Source: an uncultured Prochlorococcus sp.
Lineage (GTDB): Bacteria > Cyanobacteriota > Cyanobacteriia > PCC-6307 > Cyanobiaceae
Direction of reading: 5' to 3'
DNA length: 64,000 nucleotides
Assembly: GCA_902612005.1 (NCBI GenBank)
Contig: CACMCA010000005.1
Coordinates: 1 to 64,000 of the forward strand
The position numbers and the translations under genes are program-made. This document shows, piece after piece, positions 30,800 to 41,148 of this stretch. How positions within the stretch are numbered: position 1 is the first letter of the stretch; the number at the start of each line of letters is the position of its first letter. The notes beneath the pieces are model-generated. The model did not search any database. It was not told the DNA's origin and saw nothing but the letters and a program-made list of their open reading frames with translations.

Positions 30800-31354
30800 T
30801 TAGATTAAATCATAAACTTTAAAAAAAAAGGCTATCGTAGCTGAATCTTTTATTACTCCAGAGTAAATTAAATCTCTGATTTTCTCTTTACTAAAAAATA
30901 AAACTTCGATTTCCTCATCATCATCTTTATCTAATAAATTAGCCTCTTTAAAAATATTGTTAGCTAAAAATAAATGTATTCTTTCATTAGAATAAGATGG
31001 CGACTCAAAGATTTCTCCAAAATATTTGAAACTTTTTGAAGAATAGCCAGTCTCTTCTATGAGTTCTCTTCTTATAGTCGATATTGGCTTTTCATTATTT
31101 TTAATAGTACCTGATGGGAATTCTAAAATATATTCTTCAACTGGAAATCTATATTGATTTAAAACAATTATCTTTTCTTGTTCATTCTTAGCTATCACCA
31201 TTGTTGATCCATTATGGTCAATAGAACCATATCTCCCTATGGAGGAATTATTTAGCTTTAAATGTTCGATTTTTAAATTTACATTTTTAGTGGTTTCAAA
31301 AATTTCTCTCTTAAAAAAAATATGATTTTTTCTGGATTCGGAATCTGATTTCAT
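30800..31354 (-). CDS. NUDIX hydrolase
   Basis: Nudix-box-like IRRELIEETGYSSK, preceded by EFPSGTIKNNEKPISTI. Confidence 0.85.
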   Translation of the reverse strand: MKSDSESRKNHIFFKREIFETTKNVNLKIEHLKLNNSSIGRYGSIDHNGSTMVIAKNEQEKIIVLNQYRFPVEEYILEFPSGTIKNNEKPISTIRRELIEETGYSSKSFKYFGEIFESPSYSNERIHLFLANNIFKEANLLDKDDDEEIEVLFFSKEKIRDLIYSGVIKDSATIAFFFKVYDLI

Positions 31355-31410
31355 TATTTCATATTATATAAATTATTAACCTTTATTTTAATAAGATATA
31401 TTTTAAGGAA

Positions 31411-31989
31411 ATGGCACATCTTAATTTGATGAAAAATATAAATTTAAAGGATAAAAAAGAATTCTTTAGAATGATTAATTATTTATTTTCTCAGAAAGGT
31501 AAAGAACAATATGCAGGTGAGGAAATAACAGTCTCAGATCATATGCTTCAATCCGCTACTCATGCGGTAAATAACGGTTTATCAGATGAAATCATTATCG
31601 CATCCCTTTTTCACGATGTAGGTCATTTACTTCTTGATCAAGATATCTATTCTAAATATAATGATCATGAAAAAATAGGTGCAGAATTTATTAAGGACTT
31701 TTTCTCAGATAAAATTTTTAATTGCGTAAGAATGCATGTTGATGCCAAAAGATACCTATGTACAAAAGATTCTTCTTATTTTGCAAAACTTTCATCAGCT
31801 TCAGTAGCATCATTGAAGGTTCAGGGAGGTGAAATGAATAAGGAAGAAATAAAAAGTTTTGAAAAAAATCAGTTTTTTAATGAAATTTTATTGGTTAGAG
31901 AATTAGATGAAAAGGCAAAAGATACTAATTTTAAAAACCTAGAATTGGAATTTTTTATTACAAAAATTGAAAGTATTTTTTTAAGCTAA
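31411..31989 (+). CDS. HD-domain protein of the phosphonate-operon / PhnZ-like diiron oxygenase type
   Basis: QYAGEEITVSDHMLQSA, LFHDVGHLL, NDHEKIGAEFI, RMHVDAKRYL, RELDEKAKD. Confidence 0.75.
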   Translation: MAHLNLMKNINLKDKKEFFRMINYLFSQKGKEQYAGEEITVSDHMLQSATHAVNNGLSDEIIIASLFHDVGHLLLDQDIYSKYNDHEKIGAEFIKDFFSDKIFNCVRMHVDAKRYLCTKDSSYFAKLSSASVASLKVQGGEMNKEEIKSFEKNQFFNEILLVRELDEKAKDTNFKNLELEFFITKIESIFLS

Positions 31990-33134
31990 AAATTTAAATA
32001 TTCTTCAGCTATTTCTTCTGCGAGTCCAAATGAATGGGTCATTCCAGCACCGCCCAAACAATTGACTATTAGGATTGAATCATCAACTTCTTTTATTAAC
32101 TCAGTTCCTCCTATTAACTTAGGATATATTCCGTTCCATCTTGAGGCTATCTCAATTGAAGGAAGACTTATAAAACTCTTAACTTGATCGACAATAAATT
32201 TATTTATTTCTTCATTATTAAAAGGATCAAAAGTTAATCCATACTCATGAGAATCTCCCAAAATAATTTCACCTAATCCATTTTGAGAAATCATAATATG
32301 TATTCCGTTTTCAATTGCAAAAGGGAACTCTTTTTTATATCTATCTTTTAAAGAATTAATTGATGAACATTCAGCAAAAGAATCATAATGCGTTAATGTA
32401 AAACCTGAACAAAGTGCAGGTCCTAACTTAAAGTTTTTAGGTTGACTAATTGTTCTTAACATTTGAAGCTTGCTTTTGGTTGTATGAAATTTCTTATATT
32501 CTTGAGGAAATAATGATTCAAAATCGGCTCCTGAACAAATTATACTTTTTTTTGTATTAATCTTATTACCATCACTTGTAACTACTAAATTTGGCTCAAC
32601 ACTTGAAACTGTTGTACCAAAATTAAATTCAACTCCATATTTATTCTTTAATAAAATTGTAATCTTTTTAATTGCCTCTCTAGGATCAACAATCATTTCA
32701 GTAGGACTCCACAATCCTCCAATTAATCCTTTACTTAAAACATAAGGGCTAAGATTAAAGATTTGCTTTATTGAAAGTAATTCTGCACTTGAATTTTTAA
32801 ACTTAGACAAATCACAATATTCTTTCATAACCTGAAATTCATCTTCTTTATATGCCAAAATAATTGAACCAACTTGATCTAAAAAAAAGTCGCTGCTTTG
32901 GGCTGTCTCAATCCATATTTTTCTAGAATTAAGAGCTCTACTATATAGCTTTCCAAAAGGTTGACCAATTGGCCATATCATTCCAAAGTTTCTTATTGAA
33001 GCTCCAATAGCTTTTTCTTCTCTCTCAAAAACTTTTACACTAAAACCTCTTTTTGCAGCTGACAATGCATGAGCAAGACCTACAATACCTGCTCCAATAA
33101 TAGCTATATCAGTTTTACAATTTTTAGACATCAA
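31986..33134 (-). CDS. FAD-dependent oxidoreductase (DadA/HpnW-like, phosphonate-linked family)
   Basis: DIAIIGAGIVGLAHALSAAKRGFSVKVFERE dinucleotide fold, RNFGMIWPIGQP; C-terminal GGAGMTHSFGLAEEIAEE. Confidence 0.75.
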   Translation of the reverse strand: MMSKNCKTDIAIIGAGIVGLAHALSAAKRGFSVKVFEREEKAIGASIRNFGMIWPIGQPFGKLYSRALNSRKIWIETAQSSDFFLDQVGSIILAYKEDEFQVMKEYCDLSKFKNSSAELLSIKQIFNLSPYVLSKGLIGGLWSPTEMIVDPREAIKKITILLKNKYGVEFNFGTTVSSVEPNLVVTSDGNKINTKKSIICSGADFESLFPQEYKKFHTTKSKLQMLRTISQPKNFKLGPALCSGFTLTHYDSFAECSSINSLKDRYKKEFPFAIENGIHIMISQNGLGEIILGDSHEYGLTFDPFNNEEINKFIVDQVKSFISLPSIEIASRWNGIYPKLIGGTELIKEVDDSILIVNCLGGAGMTHSFGLAEEIAEEYLNF

Positions 33135-33855
33135 TAAATTGATTTAAGTAAGATGAAAATTCATTTAAGGAAGAAAAAAGTCCATCATTTTTATAAGCCT
33201 CAAGCTGTTCTTTTGAATGAGTTCCATTTGTGACTGCAAAAGATTTTAAACAGCCTGCACTTACTCCTGATTTCAAATCAGATGGGGTATCACCTATAAC
33301 AACTACTGATTTAGGATCATCAATTCCTAAAACATACATTGCCTTTTGAATCATATATGGAGAAGGACGGCCTTCGTTATTATAAATTTCTGAAGGGGTT
33401 ACTGATACATCAATAATTGAAGATGAGCCTCCCACATAATTATCATTAAGTCCTAAATCCCATCCAAGATTTTTAAGTATTATGTTTGTTACTTTTCTAT
33501 AAAAACCTGTGTTTAATCCAATAAAAATATTTTTTGTTTTTAAGGATCTAAATAACTCAAGACAGCCTTCTGTTGGTTCAATATCAGTAGATAAATAGTG
33601 ACTTTCTAAGATATCCTTAAAAGTTTCAAAAGATTTATTCACATAAGTTTCAAATTTATTACTACCTTTACCAATTCTCTCTTCCCATAATAATTGAAAG
33701 ACCTTCTTTTTTGGAATGCCATGTAATCGATCAACTTCATTTTTATTAGTATTTAAACCTGTTCTTGAGGCGGCCTCTAAAAAACATCCAGTAACTTCAT
33801 TTTTATCCTTCACAGTAGTGCCAGCCATATCAAAAATAACAAGTTTTATTTTCAT
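33124..33855 (-). CDS. phosphonoacetaldehyde hydrolase-like (PhnX-like) HAD hydrolase
   Basis: LVIFDMAGTTVKDKNEV; GRPSPYMIQKAM; VVIGDTPSDLKSG. Confidence 0.8.
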   Translation of the reverse strand: MKIKLVIFDMAGTTVKDKNEVTGCFLEAASRTGLNTNKNEVDRLHGIPKKKVFQLLWEERIGKGSNKFETYVNKSFETFKDILESHYLSTDIEPTEGCLELFRSLKTKNIFIGLNTGFYRKVTNIILKNLGWDLGLNDNYVGGSSSIIDVSVTPSEIYNNEGRPSPYMIQKAMYVLGIDDPKSVVVIGDTPSDLKSGVSAGCLKSFAVTNGTHSKEQLEAYKNDGLFSSLNEFSSYLNQFIDV

Positions 33856-33906
33856 ATTTTTTTTTCTTCATAATATTGATTTTATTCATTTAAGTTTAAG
33901 TAGTGT

Positions 33907-35667
33907 TTAAGTTTCTAATGGATTAATCCAAACAGAAGATTTTTTCGAAACATTCCTAGAAGTAAATTCATAAATTAACCTTACGAATAGACTTGTTAAA
34001 ACGATAAGAGTAGACATTGCAGCCGCTGATGCTGTATCTCCTGCATCATCCATGTTTACAATTGAAACAGATGAAACTGGTATTTTTGCTGGGTAGAGAA
34101 AAATAATAGCTGATACAGTTATCATTGAATTAACAAAATAATAACTTCCTATCTCTAAGATTGTTGGGAGTGATAATGGTATCGTTATTCTTAAAAAGGT
34201 TTTATAAAAAGGAACTTTTAAAGACTCTGATACCTCTTCAAATTCCTTATCAATTTGTTTTAAAGTTGTTGTTGCTGATATAAAACACACTGTGAAAAAA
34301 TGTATGATATTAGCTAATACAAGGATTCCCATTGTTCCATAAAGTAATGAGAAAGGATTAAATATTTGAAAATCTAAAAAGGGTACAGAGAAAGAAGGTT
34401 TATTAAAAAAAAGAATATAGGATAAGCCAAGTACTAAGCCAGGAATTGCAATTGGTAATGTTGAAAAAAAGTATATTAGCATTCTTATTTTTTTTAATGG
34501 TTTAAATTTTTCTACTAAATAAGCTGTAAAAAATACAAATATAGTCCCAAATATTGCAGTATAAATTGACATGAAAACAGTATTAAAATAAGGTTCATAA
34601 CCATTTCCAGCTACATTTGAAAATCTAAAGTTTTGTAATGATAGAGAAATATCGTATGGCCATATTTTTATTAGCGAGGCTAATACTATAGATGAAAAGA
34701 CCCCAATTACTAAAATCAAAATTAAACTGCAAAAAATAAACATTATTGAATCAACTATCAGATTCTTCCTTGGTTTAAACGGTATAGATTTTCCCGAAAT
34801 TAGAGATGCTTCATTCTTTTGGAAATTTTTATCAATTAGAAAAGCCAAAATTGAGGGTACTAAAAGATAGATGCTAATAGTTGCTCCCATGGCAAAATTT
34901 TGTTGACCAACAACTTGTTTATAAATATCTGTAGCAAGTACATTAAAGTTCCCCCCAACAACTTTAGGAACTCCAAAATCCGTAAAAGATAAAATAAAAC
35001 ATATAAAAAATGAATTCATCAGTCCATATTTGATATTGGGTAAAGTAATAGTTAAGAATTTTCTAAGTGGAGATGCTTTCAGAGATTCTGCTGCTTCATA
35101 TAATCTTTGATCACTAAGATTTAATGCTGACACAAGAATAATTAGAGCTTGAGGAAAGCAGTAAAAAATTTCACCTATAATTATTCCATTAAAACCATAT
35201 AGATTTATATCAAATCCAGGAATAGTCCCAAAAAATCCTTGAGTAATTAAACCTTGTTTTCCAAAAATATAAATTAAACCTATGGCAACAGCCAGGGGTG
35301 GAATATATAAAGAAAATAAGCTAAAAGTATTGAAAAATTTTTTTAATGGTAATCTTGTCCTCGTGAGAGCATAAGCATAAATAAATCCAATTAATACAGA
35401 AAAAAAAGTCGTAGTAATTGCCACCTTTAAGCTATTTATAAAGGATTGCGTTAAGGATGGATTTTGAATATAGTTTATAAAATTTTCTAATCCTATAAAA
35501 TTATTTTTGTTATCACTAAAGCTTTTTAAGAATAATGGAAGTAAAGGAATTATGATAAAAAAGCTAACTAATATAAATACAAAAATAATTAAAATTCTTA
35601 ATAATAAGATGTTAAAACTTTTGTTAAAATTTTTTTTAAAATACATTGACTTATAAATTACTTTCAA
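33907..35667 (-). CDS. ABC transporter permease, fused two-domain (2-AEP/iron type)
   Basis: ~12 TM segments, two binding-protein-dependent permease (EAA) loops. Confidence 0.85.
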   Translation of the reverse strand: MKVIYKSMYFKKNFNKSFNILLLRILIIFVFILVSFFIIIPLLPLFLKSFSDNKNNFIGLENFINYIQNPSLTQSFINSLKVAITTTFFSVLIGFIYAYALTRTRLPLKKFFNTFSLFSLYIPPLAVAIGLIYIFGKQGLITQGFFGTIPGFDINLYGFNGIIIGEIFYCFPQALIILVSALNLSDQRLYEAAESLKASPLRKFLTITLPNIKYGLMNSFFICFILSFTDFGVPKVVGGNFNVLATDIYKQVVGQQNFAMGATISIYLLVPSILAFLIDKNFQKNEASLISGKSIPFKPRKNLIVDSIMFIFCSLILILVIGVFSSIVLASLIKIWPYDISLSLQNFRFSNVAGNGYEPYFNTVFMSIYTAIFGTIFVFFTAYLVEKFKPLKKIRMLIYFFSTLPIAIPGLVLGLSYILFFNKPSFSVPFLDFQIFNPFSLLYGTMGILVLANIIHFFTVCFISATTTLKQIDKEFEEVSESLKVPFYKTFLRITIPLSLPTILEIGSYYFVNSMITVSAIIFLYPAKIPVSSVSIVNMDDAGDTASAAAMSTLIVLTSLFVRLIYEFTSRNVSKKSSVWINPLET

Positions 35668-36757
35668 ATAATTTAATTTTTTCTTTTTTTAATTTAATAT
35701 CTATAAAATCTCCAATTTTTAAATTATTAGAGATCACTTGATTAGAAATAACGTCTACAAAAATATTTTCTTCTAGCTTAGATTCTAAAACTACTGTTAA
35801 TCTAAAAATTGTTCCTAAATAAGTAATTTCTTTTATTTTTACTCTAAGAATATTTTCTTCCTTTTCTATATTTTTTCTGAACTTAATAATTTCAATATCT
35901 TCAGGTCTAATACCAAGCAAGCAGTTTTCTAAAAATGAATATTCTGTATTCTGTGAAATTAAAAATCTATTATTAAGATAATAAAAAACACAATTTTTCT
36001 TATCATATTTACCTTTTAACAAATTCATCTTCCCTATGAAATCAGCAACAAACGGTGTAATTGGATTTTCATACAATTCAAAAGGTGTTCCAATTTGAGC
36101 AATATGACCTCTTTCCATGACTACAACTCTATCTGCCATAGATAAAGCTTCAGTTTGATCATGGGTAACCATGATAGTAGTTAAATTAAGTTTCTTTTGT
36201 ATTAGTTTAATTTCATTTCTTAATTTTGATCTAACTTGAGCATCTAGGGCTGAAAGAGGTTCATCTAATAAAAGTAAACCAGGAGATAATGCCATGGCTC
36301 TCGCCAAAGCCACTCTTTGTTGTTGACCTCCAGATAATTGAGATGGAAATTGGTCAGAATATTTTTCTAATCCAACCAAACGAAGTAAATTATTAGTTCT
36401 TTTTTCAATTTCTTTTTTATTTATTTTTTTATTTTCAAGACCATAAGCTATATTTTGTTTTGCATTAAGGTTTGGAAATAATGCATATGACTGAAAAACA
36501 ATTCCAAAGTCTCTTTTCTCAGTGGGGGAATTAGAAATTAAAAGCCCATCTTGAACAATATCGCCATTTGTTTGTCTCTCTAAGCCAGAAATTATTCTTA
36601 GCAGAGTTGTTTTTCCACAACCACTTGGTCCTAATAAACATAAAAATTCTCCCTTAAAAACATCCAAGTGAATATTTTTCAAAACGAATGTTTCCCCAAA
36701 GTTTTTACTGATATTTTTGATTTCTAAATATTTAAAACTTCCTTCTTTTTTAATCAT
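35651..36757 (-). CDS. ABC transporter ATP-binding protein (2-AEP/iron type)
   Basis: GPSGCGKTTLLRIISGLE, LSGGQQQRVALARAMA, LLLDEPLSALDA; TOBE-like C-terminus. Confidence 0.9.
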   Translation of the reverse strand: MIKKEGSFKYLEIKNISKNFGETFVLKNIHLDVFKGEFLCLLGPSGCGKTTLLRIISGLERQTNGDIVQDGLLISNSPTEKRDFGIVFQSYALFPNLNAKQNIAYGLENKKINKKEIEKRTNNLLRLVGLEKYSDQFPSQLSGGQQQRVALARAMALSPGLLLLDEPLSALDAQVRSKLRNEIKLIQKKLNLTTIMVTHDQTEALSMADRVVVMERGHIAQIGTPFELYENPITPFVADFIGKMNLLKGKYDKKNCVFYYLNNRFLISQNTEYSFLENCLLGIRPEDIEIIKFRKNIEKEENILRVKIKEITYLGTIFRLTVVLESKLEENIFVDVISNQVISNNLKIGDFIDIKLKKEKIKLFESNL

Positions 36758-36838
36758 TAAATTTAAAATAATTATTCATCTAGATGATAAATTCCATGAA
36801 TTGCTAATTCATGGAATTTATTTATATGCTTTTAATTT

Positions 36839-37891
36839 TTACTTAGGAGCAGATTTGCCATCATAGCGTTTTGCCCACTCTGCTAGTATTCTCTCCCTAT
36901 TTACAGCAGCCCATTGTAAGTCATTTTTTGCGAGCTGTTTCTCTGGATTAGAAGGGAAACCTTTAGGAAGCGGAACATCAGTTTCAACAGCTGTTATTGC
37001 AAAACTTTTTGCATATTCTCTTGAGACTTCAGGAGAAATTGCCCAATCAAGAAAAGTCTTAGCAGCAGGTTTTATTTTATCTTTTTTGATAAGGGCATTA
37101 GCTTCTACATCCCATCCAGAACCTTCCTTAGGAAAAACAGCCTCAATTGGTTGCCCCATATTTACCTGTTTTACAGCTCTGTAACCAAATGAAACCCCTA
37201 TTGGATACTCTCCTTTACCTGCAGCCTTACAAGGCTTAGATCCAGAATGCATATACTGAGCAATATTTTCATGAAGTGCATCAAGGTAATTCCAACCATC
37301 CTCTTCAGAAGGTAAATTTTGTAATCTTGAAGCTACTGACAAATAACCTGTTCCAGAGGAAGCAGGGTTAGACATAACTATGTGACCTTTGTATTCTGGT
37401 TTTGTTAAATCTGCCCAAGATTTAGGTATTGATAGCCCGTTTTTTTGAGCCTCAATTTTATTAACACAAAAAGCAGAAATCCAAGAATCAATTCCAACCC
37501 ATGAAGGTTTTTTTGCAGGATCCCTAAAGCTTGGTTTAACATTCGAGAGGCCTTTTGGAGCATAACCTTGAATCAAACCTCTATCATTAGCTACTAATAA
37601 ACTTGAAGCAGCTAAACCCCAAACCACATCTGCCTGTGGGTTTTCAGCCTCAGCCAATAATTTCGCAGTAACTATACCTGTTGAGTCCCTAACAATATTA
37701 ACTTCTATATTAGGGTAATCTCTCTCAAAGGATTTTAGATAATTTGGTATTTGGTCATCTTCTAGAGCAGTATAAACAGTAATTGAAGCCTTTTCAGAAC
37801 CTTTTTTACCCCACCACCATGCATTTGCTGAAGGTGCAAGTGCTGTTCCTATAACAGCTGCCCCCATTGCAAAAGAAAATAACTTTTTCAT
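36839..37891 (-). CDS. periplasmic substrate-binding protein (2-aminoethylphosphonate/Fe3+ class)
   Basis: Signal peptide; [45 protein letters not shown]. Confidence 0.85.
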   Translation of the reverse strand: MKKLFSFAMGAAVIGTALAPSANAWWWGKKGSEKASITVYTALEDDQIPNYLKSFERDYPNIEVNIVRDSTGIVTAKLLAEAENPQADVVWGLAASSLLVANDRGLIQGYAPKGLSNVKPSFRDPAKKPSWVGIDSWISAFCVNKIEAQKNGLSIPKSWADLTKPEYKGHIVMSNPASSGTGYLSVASRLQNLPSEEDGWNYLDALHENIAQYMHSGSKPCKAAGKGEYPIGVSFGYRAVKQVNMGQPIEAVFPKEGSGWDVEANALIKKDKIKPAAKTFLDWAISPEVSREYAKSFAITAVETDVPLPKGFPSNPEKQLAKNDLQWAAVNRERILAEWAKRYDGKSAPK

Positions 37892-38104
37892 TTAGTTTGT
37901 ATTACTAATTACAATATGCAAAATTGTATGATTTTTGTTTTAAAGAAAAATATAAATTCTATATAAGGTTTGGTTAAGTAATTTCTAATCTTGTTAAATT
38001 TCATTTAAGCAGTAAGCACAAATAGATTGATTAATAAAACTTTTTTCAGATTTAATTGCATATTTTTTAGTTTAAAAAAACCGTTTATATTTTTTGTTTA
38101 TCTA

Positions 38105-38320
38105 TCAATAAGAAGGCCCGCTTAATTTATCAAGTAATTCATATTTATCTCTTTTTTCATACCAATCATTTAAATCTTTTTCACTTATTGTTCTGAATAA
38201 AAATAACGATATCTTCTCCAGGTAATCAGCAATATAAATTCTTGAAATTGGATTAAAACAAATAAAAACAACAAAAATTGAACCTAACAAAAGTATTGTT
38301 TTTAATAAGCGTCCCCTCAA
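38105..38320 (-). CDS. 71-aa membrane microprotein, paralogue of 51518..51730
   Basis: Shared NPISRIYIADYLEKISLFLFRT core. Confidence 0.6.
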   Translation of the reverse strand: MRGRLLKTILLLGSIFVVFICFNPISRIYIADYLEKISLFLFRTISEKDLNDWYEKRDKYELLDKLSGPSY

Positions 38321-38340
38321 ATTTCCCTCAAATTTTCTAG

Positions 38341-38742
38341 TTAAGCAGCATCTAGATTTAATTCTTCTTGTTCAAAATTTGCTTTATTTTCCTTAATTTC
38401 TTGATTAGCCCATTGCAATAATCTTATAGATAATATTAAGTCTCCATCTAACCATGCTCTAATAGCCATAGCTCTTCTAGGATCATAAAATTTTTTCTTT
38501 CTATACCAATCAAAAACATTCTCATCTGATTTGTCTCCATTGCATGAAAGACAAGCTGGAACACAATTTTCTGTTAAGTTTAAACCTCCTTTACTTCGTG
38601 GCAATATATGATCAATAGATTCTGAAGGTTTTCCGCAATATATGCATCTTTTGCTCGTAAATGTATGAATAGACTTTCGCCAGAATCTTAATTTGAGCTT
38701 AGGGCATAAATCCTCTAAAAACACTGCATCATCAATATGCAT
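38341..38742 (-). CDS. HNH endonuclease
   Basis: CIYCGKPSESIDHILPRSKGGLNLTENCVPACLSCN. Confidence 0.9.
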   Translation of the reverse strand: MHIDDAVFLEDLCPKLKLRFWRKSIHTFTSKRCIYCGKPSESIDHILPRSKGGLNLTENCVPACLSCNGDKSDENVFDWYRKKKFYDPRRAMAIRAWLDGDLILSIRLLQWANQEIKENKANFEQEELNLDAA

Positions 38743-38981
38743 TAAGATTATTCAATTATCTATATTTATGTCATATGAAATTTAAAAATAATTTAAGAAA
38801 ACGTTATCTTTAAGAAATTAAATTATTTTCAAAAACCAATCACAAAATAATTAATTTCAAATAAATTTTTAATTAATTTTCTCATCACTTTTTCTACTTT
38901 TTAGTTTGAGCTTTTCCTCTTCAGAATTTGGTTATGGGATTAACAATATACATTTAACTTTAAAACTCACCTTTTCTTTAT

Positions 38982-39266
38982 GTGGAGTCTAGTTATTTAG
39001 TTGAATATAATAAGCTAAGAATTTCAAAAAAAATGTCTGATAAAAAGAAAGATACAAAAAAAGATTTTAAAAAGAATAAAGCTATGCTTGCTTACGGAGT
39101 GATACAACTAGGATCAGCAGTTGTATCAGCTGTTGCCTTAGTAGCTATTGCACTAAGCTTTTGCTCATTAAAAAAAGAATCAAAGTTCTTTAATGAATGT
39201 GTTGAAGAAATGAAAGCGACTGGTTCGCCAACAGCTGATGCGGTTCGTTTCTGTACTGGTGGTTAG
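38982..39266 (+). CDS. small TM protein (likely start at internal MSDKKKD)
   Basis: Lys-rich N-terminus, AYGVIQLGSAVVSAVALVAIALSF. Confidence 0.5.
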   Translation: MESSYLVEYNKLRISKKMSDKKKDTKKDFKKNKAMLAYGVIQLGSAVVSAVALVAIALSFCSLKKESKFFNECVEEMKATGSPTADAVRFCTGG

Positions 39267-39421
39267 CATTAGGTAAATTAAGTGTTCCGATATTTTTATA
39301 AATAATATTTAATTTGTCTTAGTTCATATTAACCATAAATTAATTTTTTCTTATTTTCCCCTTAGTAAAACTAATAAATAAACTAACTAAAATTTAAGTG
39401 GTTATAAATTTAGAAAAATTT

Positions 39422-39574
39422 ATGAGTGGAGATTATGAGACATTAGAAATCAATCAACCTAAGATTTCTTATTTTAAAAAGAGATCAGAAGATAATACTT
39501 TATGGCTAGAGGAAATGATTAAAGAGATTGAAAAGATTGAAGATACGAATAACAATATCTCTGATGCTGCTTAA
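39422..39574 (+). CDS. 50-aa hypothetical
   Basis: MSGDYETLEINQPKISYFKKRSEDNTLWLEEMIKEIEKIEDTNNNISDAA. Confidence 0.4.
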   Translation: MSGDYETLEINQPKISYFKKRSEDNTLWLEEMIKEIEKIEDTNNNISDAA

Positions 39575-39591
39575 TCTACGATGGTTTATGA

Positions 39592-39711
39592 TTAATGATA
39601 TTTATTGAGTAATCGATTATAAATTACCAACAATAATATTATTCCACCTATACCAAGAATTGCATGGTATGGGTCATAATGATTCTGCCAAAGCTCCTTT
39701 AAAAATTCCAT
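39592..39711 (-). CDS. 39-aa single-TM microprotein
   Basis: MEFLKELWQNHYDPYHAILGIGGIILLLVIYNRLLNKYH. Confidence 0.45.
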   Translation of the reverse strand: MEFLKELWQNHYDPYHAILGIGGIILLLVIYNRLLNKYH

Positions 39712-39816
39712 TAATTTAGTCTTTGGGTCGAGTTAATATCAAGCATTTATTTGTTTTATTGGAAGAATTACCTAAGGAAAAAATATTAGAAGAATTAGGA
39801 AATTTATTAGATGGAT

Positions 39817-40494
39817 TTAAAATCCTTTATATAACTTTAAATAATAAATAATTTCTGATAAATCATTAATTTTTTGAATCTTTTCTTGGTTAAATTCATT
39901 TATTAATTTATTTAGTATTTCAATATCTTTTGAAAAAAACATTAAATTACATTCCGCTTTAAGTCCTGAGATAGATCCTGCATATGAGTCTTCTATAACC
40001 CATGATTTCCTTGGATCTACATCCAATATTTTTAATGCTCTCAAATAAGGATCAGGCGAAGGCTTGCCATCAGAAATGAATTTATCATCTCCAAGAACCT
40101 TTGTATTGAATAAATTTAACCAGGGATTTGCAGAGCTTTTTATTTTAAAACTTTCACTACTACTACTTGTTACTAGTGCAATAGGTAATTTTGTATTTAT
40201 ACAAAATTTGATTAATTCTATTGCTCCTTTAAAAGGTTTTGCTTTAGTAAGTACTTTATCTACTTTTAACTTTTGAGTAATGAGTAATTCTTCTATTGTG
40301 ATTTCTTCATTTATCCATTTGAAAACTTTTTTTGCGCAATCTATTCTTCTTCTTCCTTTTAATTCTAGTAATTTATCGTTTGATAAATAGTAATTATATT
40401 CTTTTGCGGTTTCATACCAGGCATTAGCTAGTAATGGTTCTGTATCTAGTAATACCCCATCTAAATCAAAAAGAATTGCTTCTGGTAATTCCAT
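39817..40494 (-). CDS. HAD hydrolase, beta-phosphoglucomutase-like
   Basis: AILFDLDGVLLDTEPL; SDGKPSPDPYLRAL; VIEDSYAGSISGLKA. Confidence 0.85.
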   Translation of the reverse strand: MELPEAILFDLDGVLLDTEPLLANAWYETAKEYNYYLSNDKLLELKGRRRIDCAKKVFKWINEEITIEELLITQKLKVDKVLTKAKPFKGAIELIKFCINTKLPIALVTSSSSESFKIKSSANPWLNLFNTKVLGDDKFISDGKPSPDPYLRALKILDVDPRKSWVIEDSYAGSISGLKAECNLMFFSKDIEILNKLINEFNQEKIQKINDLSEIIYYLKLYKGF

Positions 40495-40586
40495 CTTTAT
40501 AGAAATATTTTTTTATTTGCTTTTAAAATTTCGAATATCTTTTTAAAGATAGCTAATTAAAAGGGGATAATTGCCCCTTATTTTAG

Positions 40587-40599
40587 ATCGACTGTCAAT
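40587..40599 (-). repeat. dyad element (copy 2)
   Basis: atcgactgtcaat with hairpin aaggggataattgcccctt adjacent. Confidence 0.75.
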
Positions 40600-40672
40600 C
40601 AATCAAAAGTTAATACTATGTTTACGCAGTGCGGTTATTTTAGGGGCTTTGGTGCAGCCTACTCCTCTTTTT

Positions 40673-41038
40673 TTATCTATTTCTTTCAATTATTCGAAAA
40701 TTCATATCTAAAGCTTCTTTTCTTAATGGAATTAATTCTTGATATGGTCCTTCATAACAATCAATTGCTGCTTTTTTACTAGGGAATTGTGAAAGTACAG
40801 AGAAAGGCCCGTCATATCCCTCTCTAACATCAGTCTCGAAATCAACTGATAATGTCTTTGCTCCGCAACCTTTAACAACGACATCATTTACTTTTGAAAA
40901 GTATTTACCTGCTTGTTCTGGATTTGTAACCCTGCCAGAAATCATTACATAACCAACATTCTTGTCTTTTGGAACTTTATAACCAATTGCAAGCCCTGCA
41001 ATGCCAGCAATTAAACCAATTAAAATAGTTTTTTGCAT
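40673..41038 (-). CDS. DUF1330-like membrane-anchored protein
   Basis: GYVMISGRVTNPEQAGKYFSKVNDVVVKGCGAKTL. Confidence 0.6.
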   Translation of the reverse strand: MQKTILIGLIAGIAGLAIGYKVPKDKNVGYVMISGRVTNPEQAGKYFSKVNDVVVKGCGAKTLSVDFETDVREGYDGPFSVLSQFPSKKAAIDCYEGPYQELIPLRKEALDMNFRIIERNR

Positions 41039-41105
41039 TAAAGATTTTGATTTTTACAAATGATATACGATTCTTTCTAAATTGGCTCTCAATTATTAAC
41101 TATTA

Positions 41106-41130
41106 GCGGTGCAAGTAGTAAGCGTTTCAT
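41106..41130 (-). repeat. orphan signal-peptide-start cassette (ATGAAACGCTTACTACTTGCACCGCT)
   Basis: gcggtgcaagtagtaagcgtttcat without following ORF. Confidence 0.6.
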
Positions 41131-41148
41131 TTAAAAACCATAAGTGAC

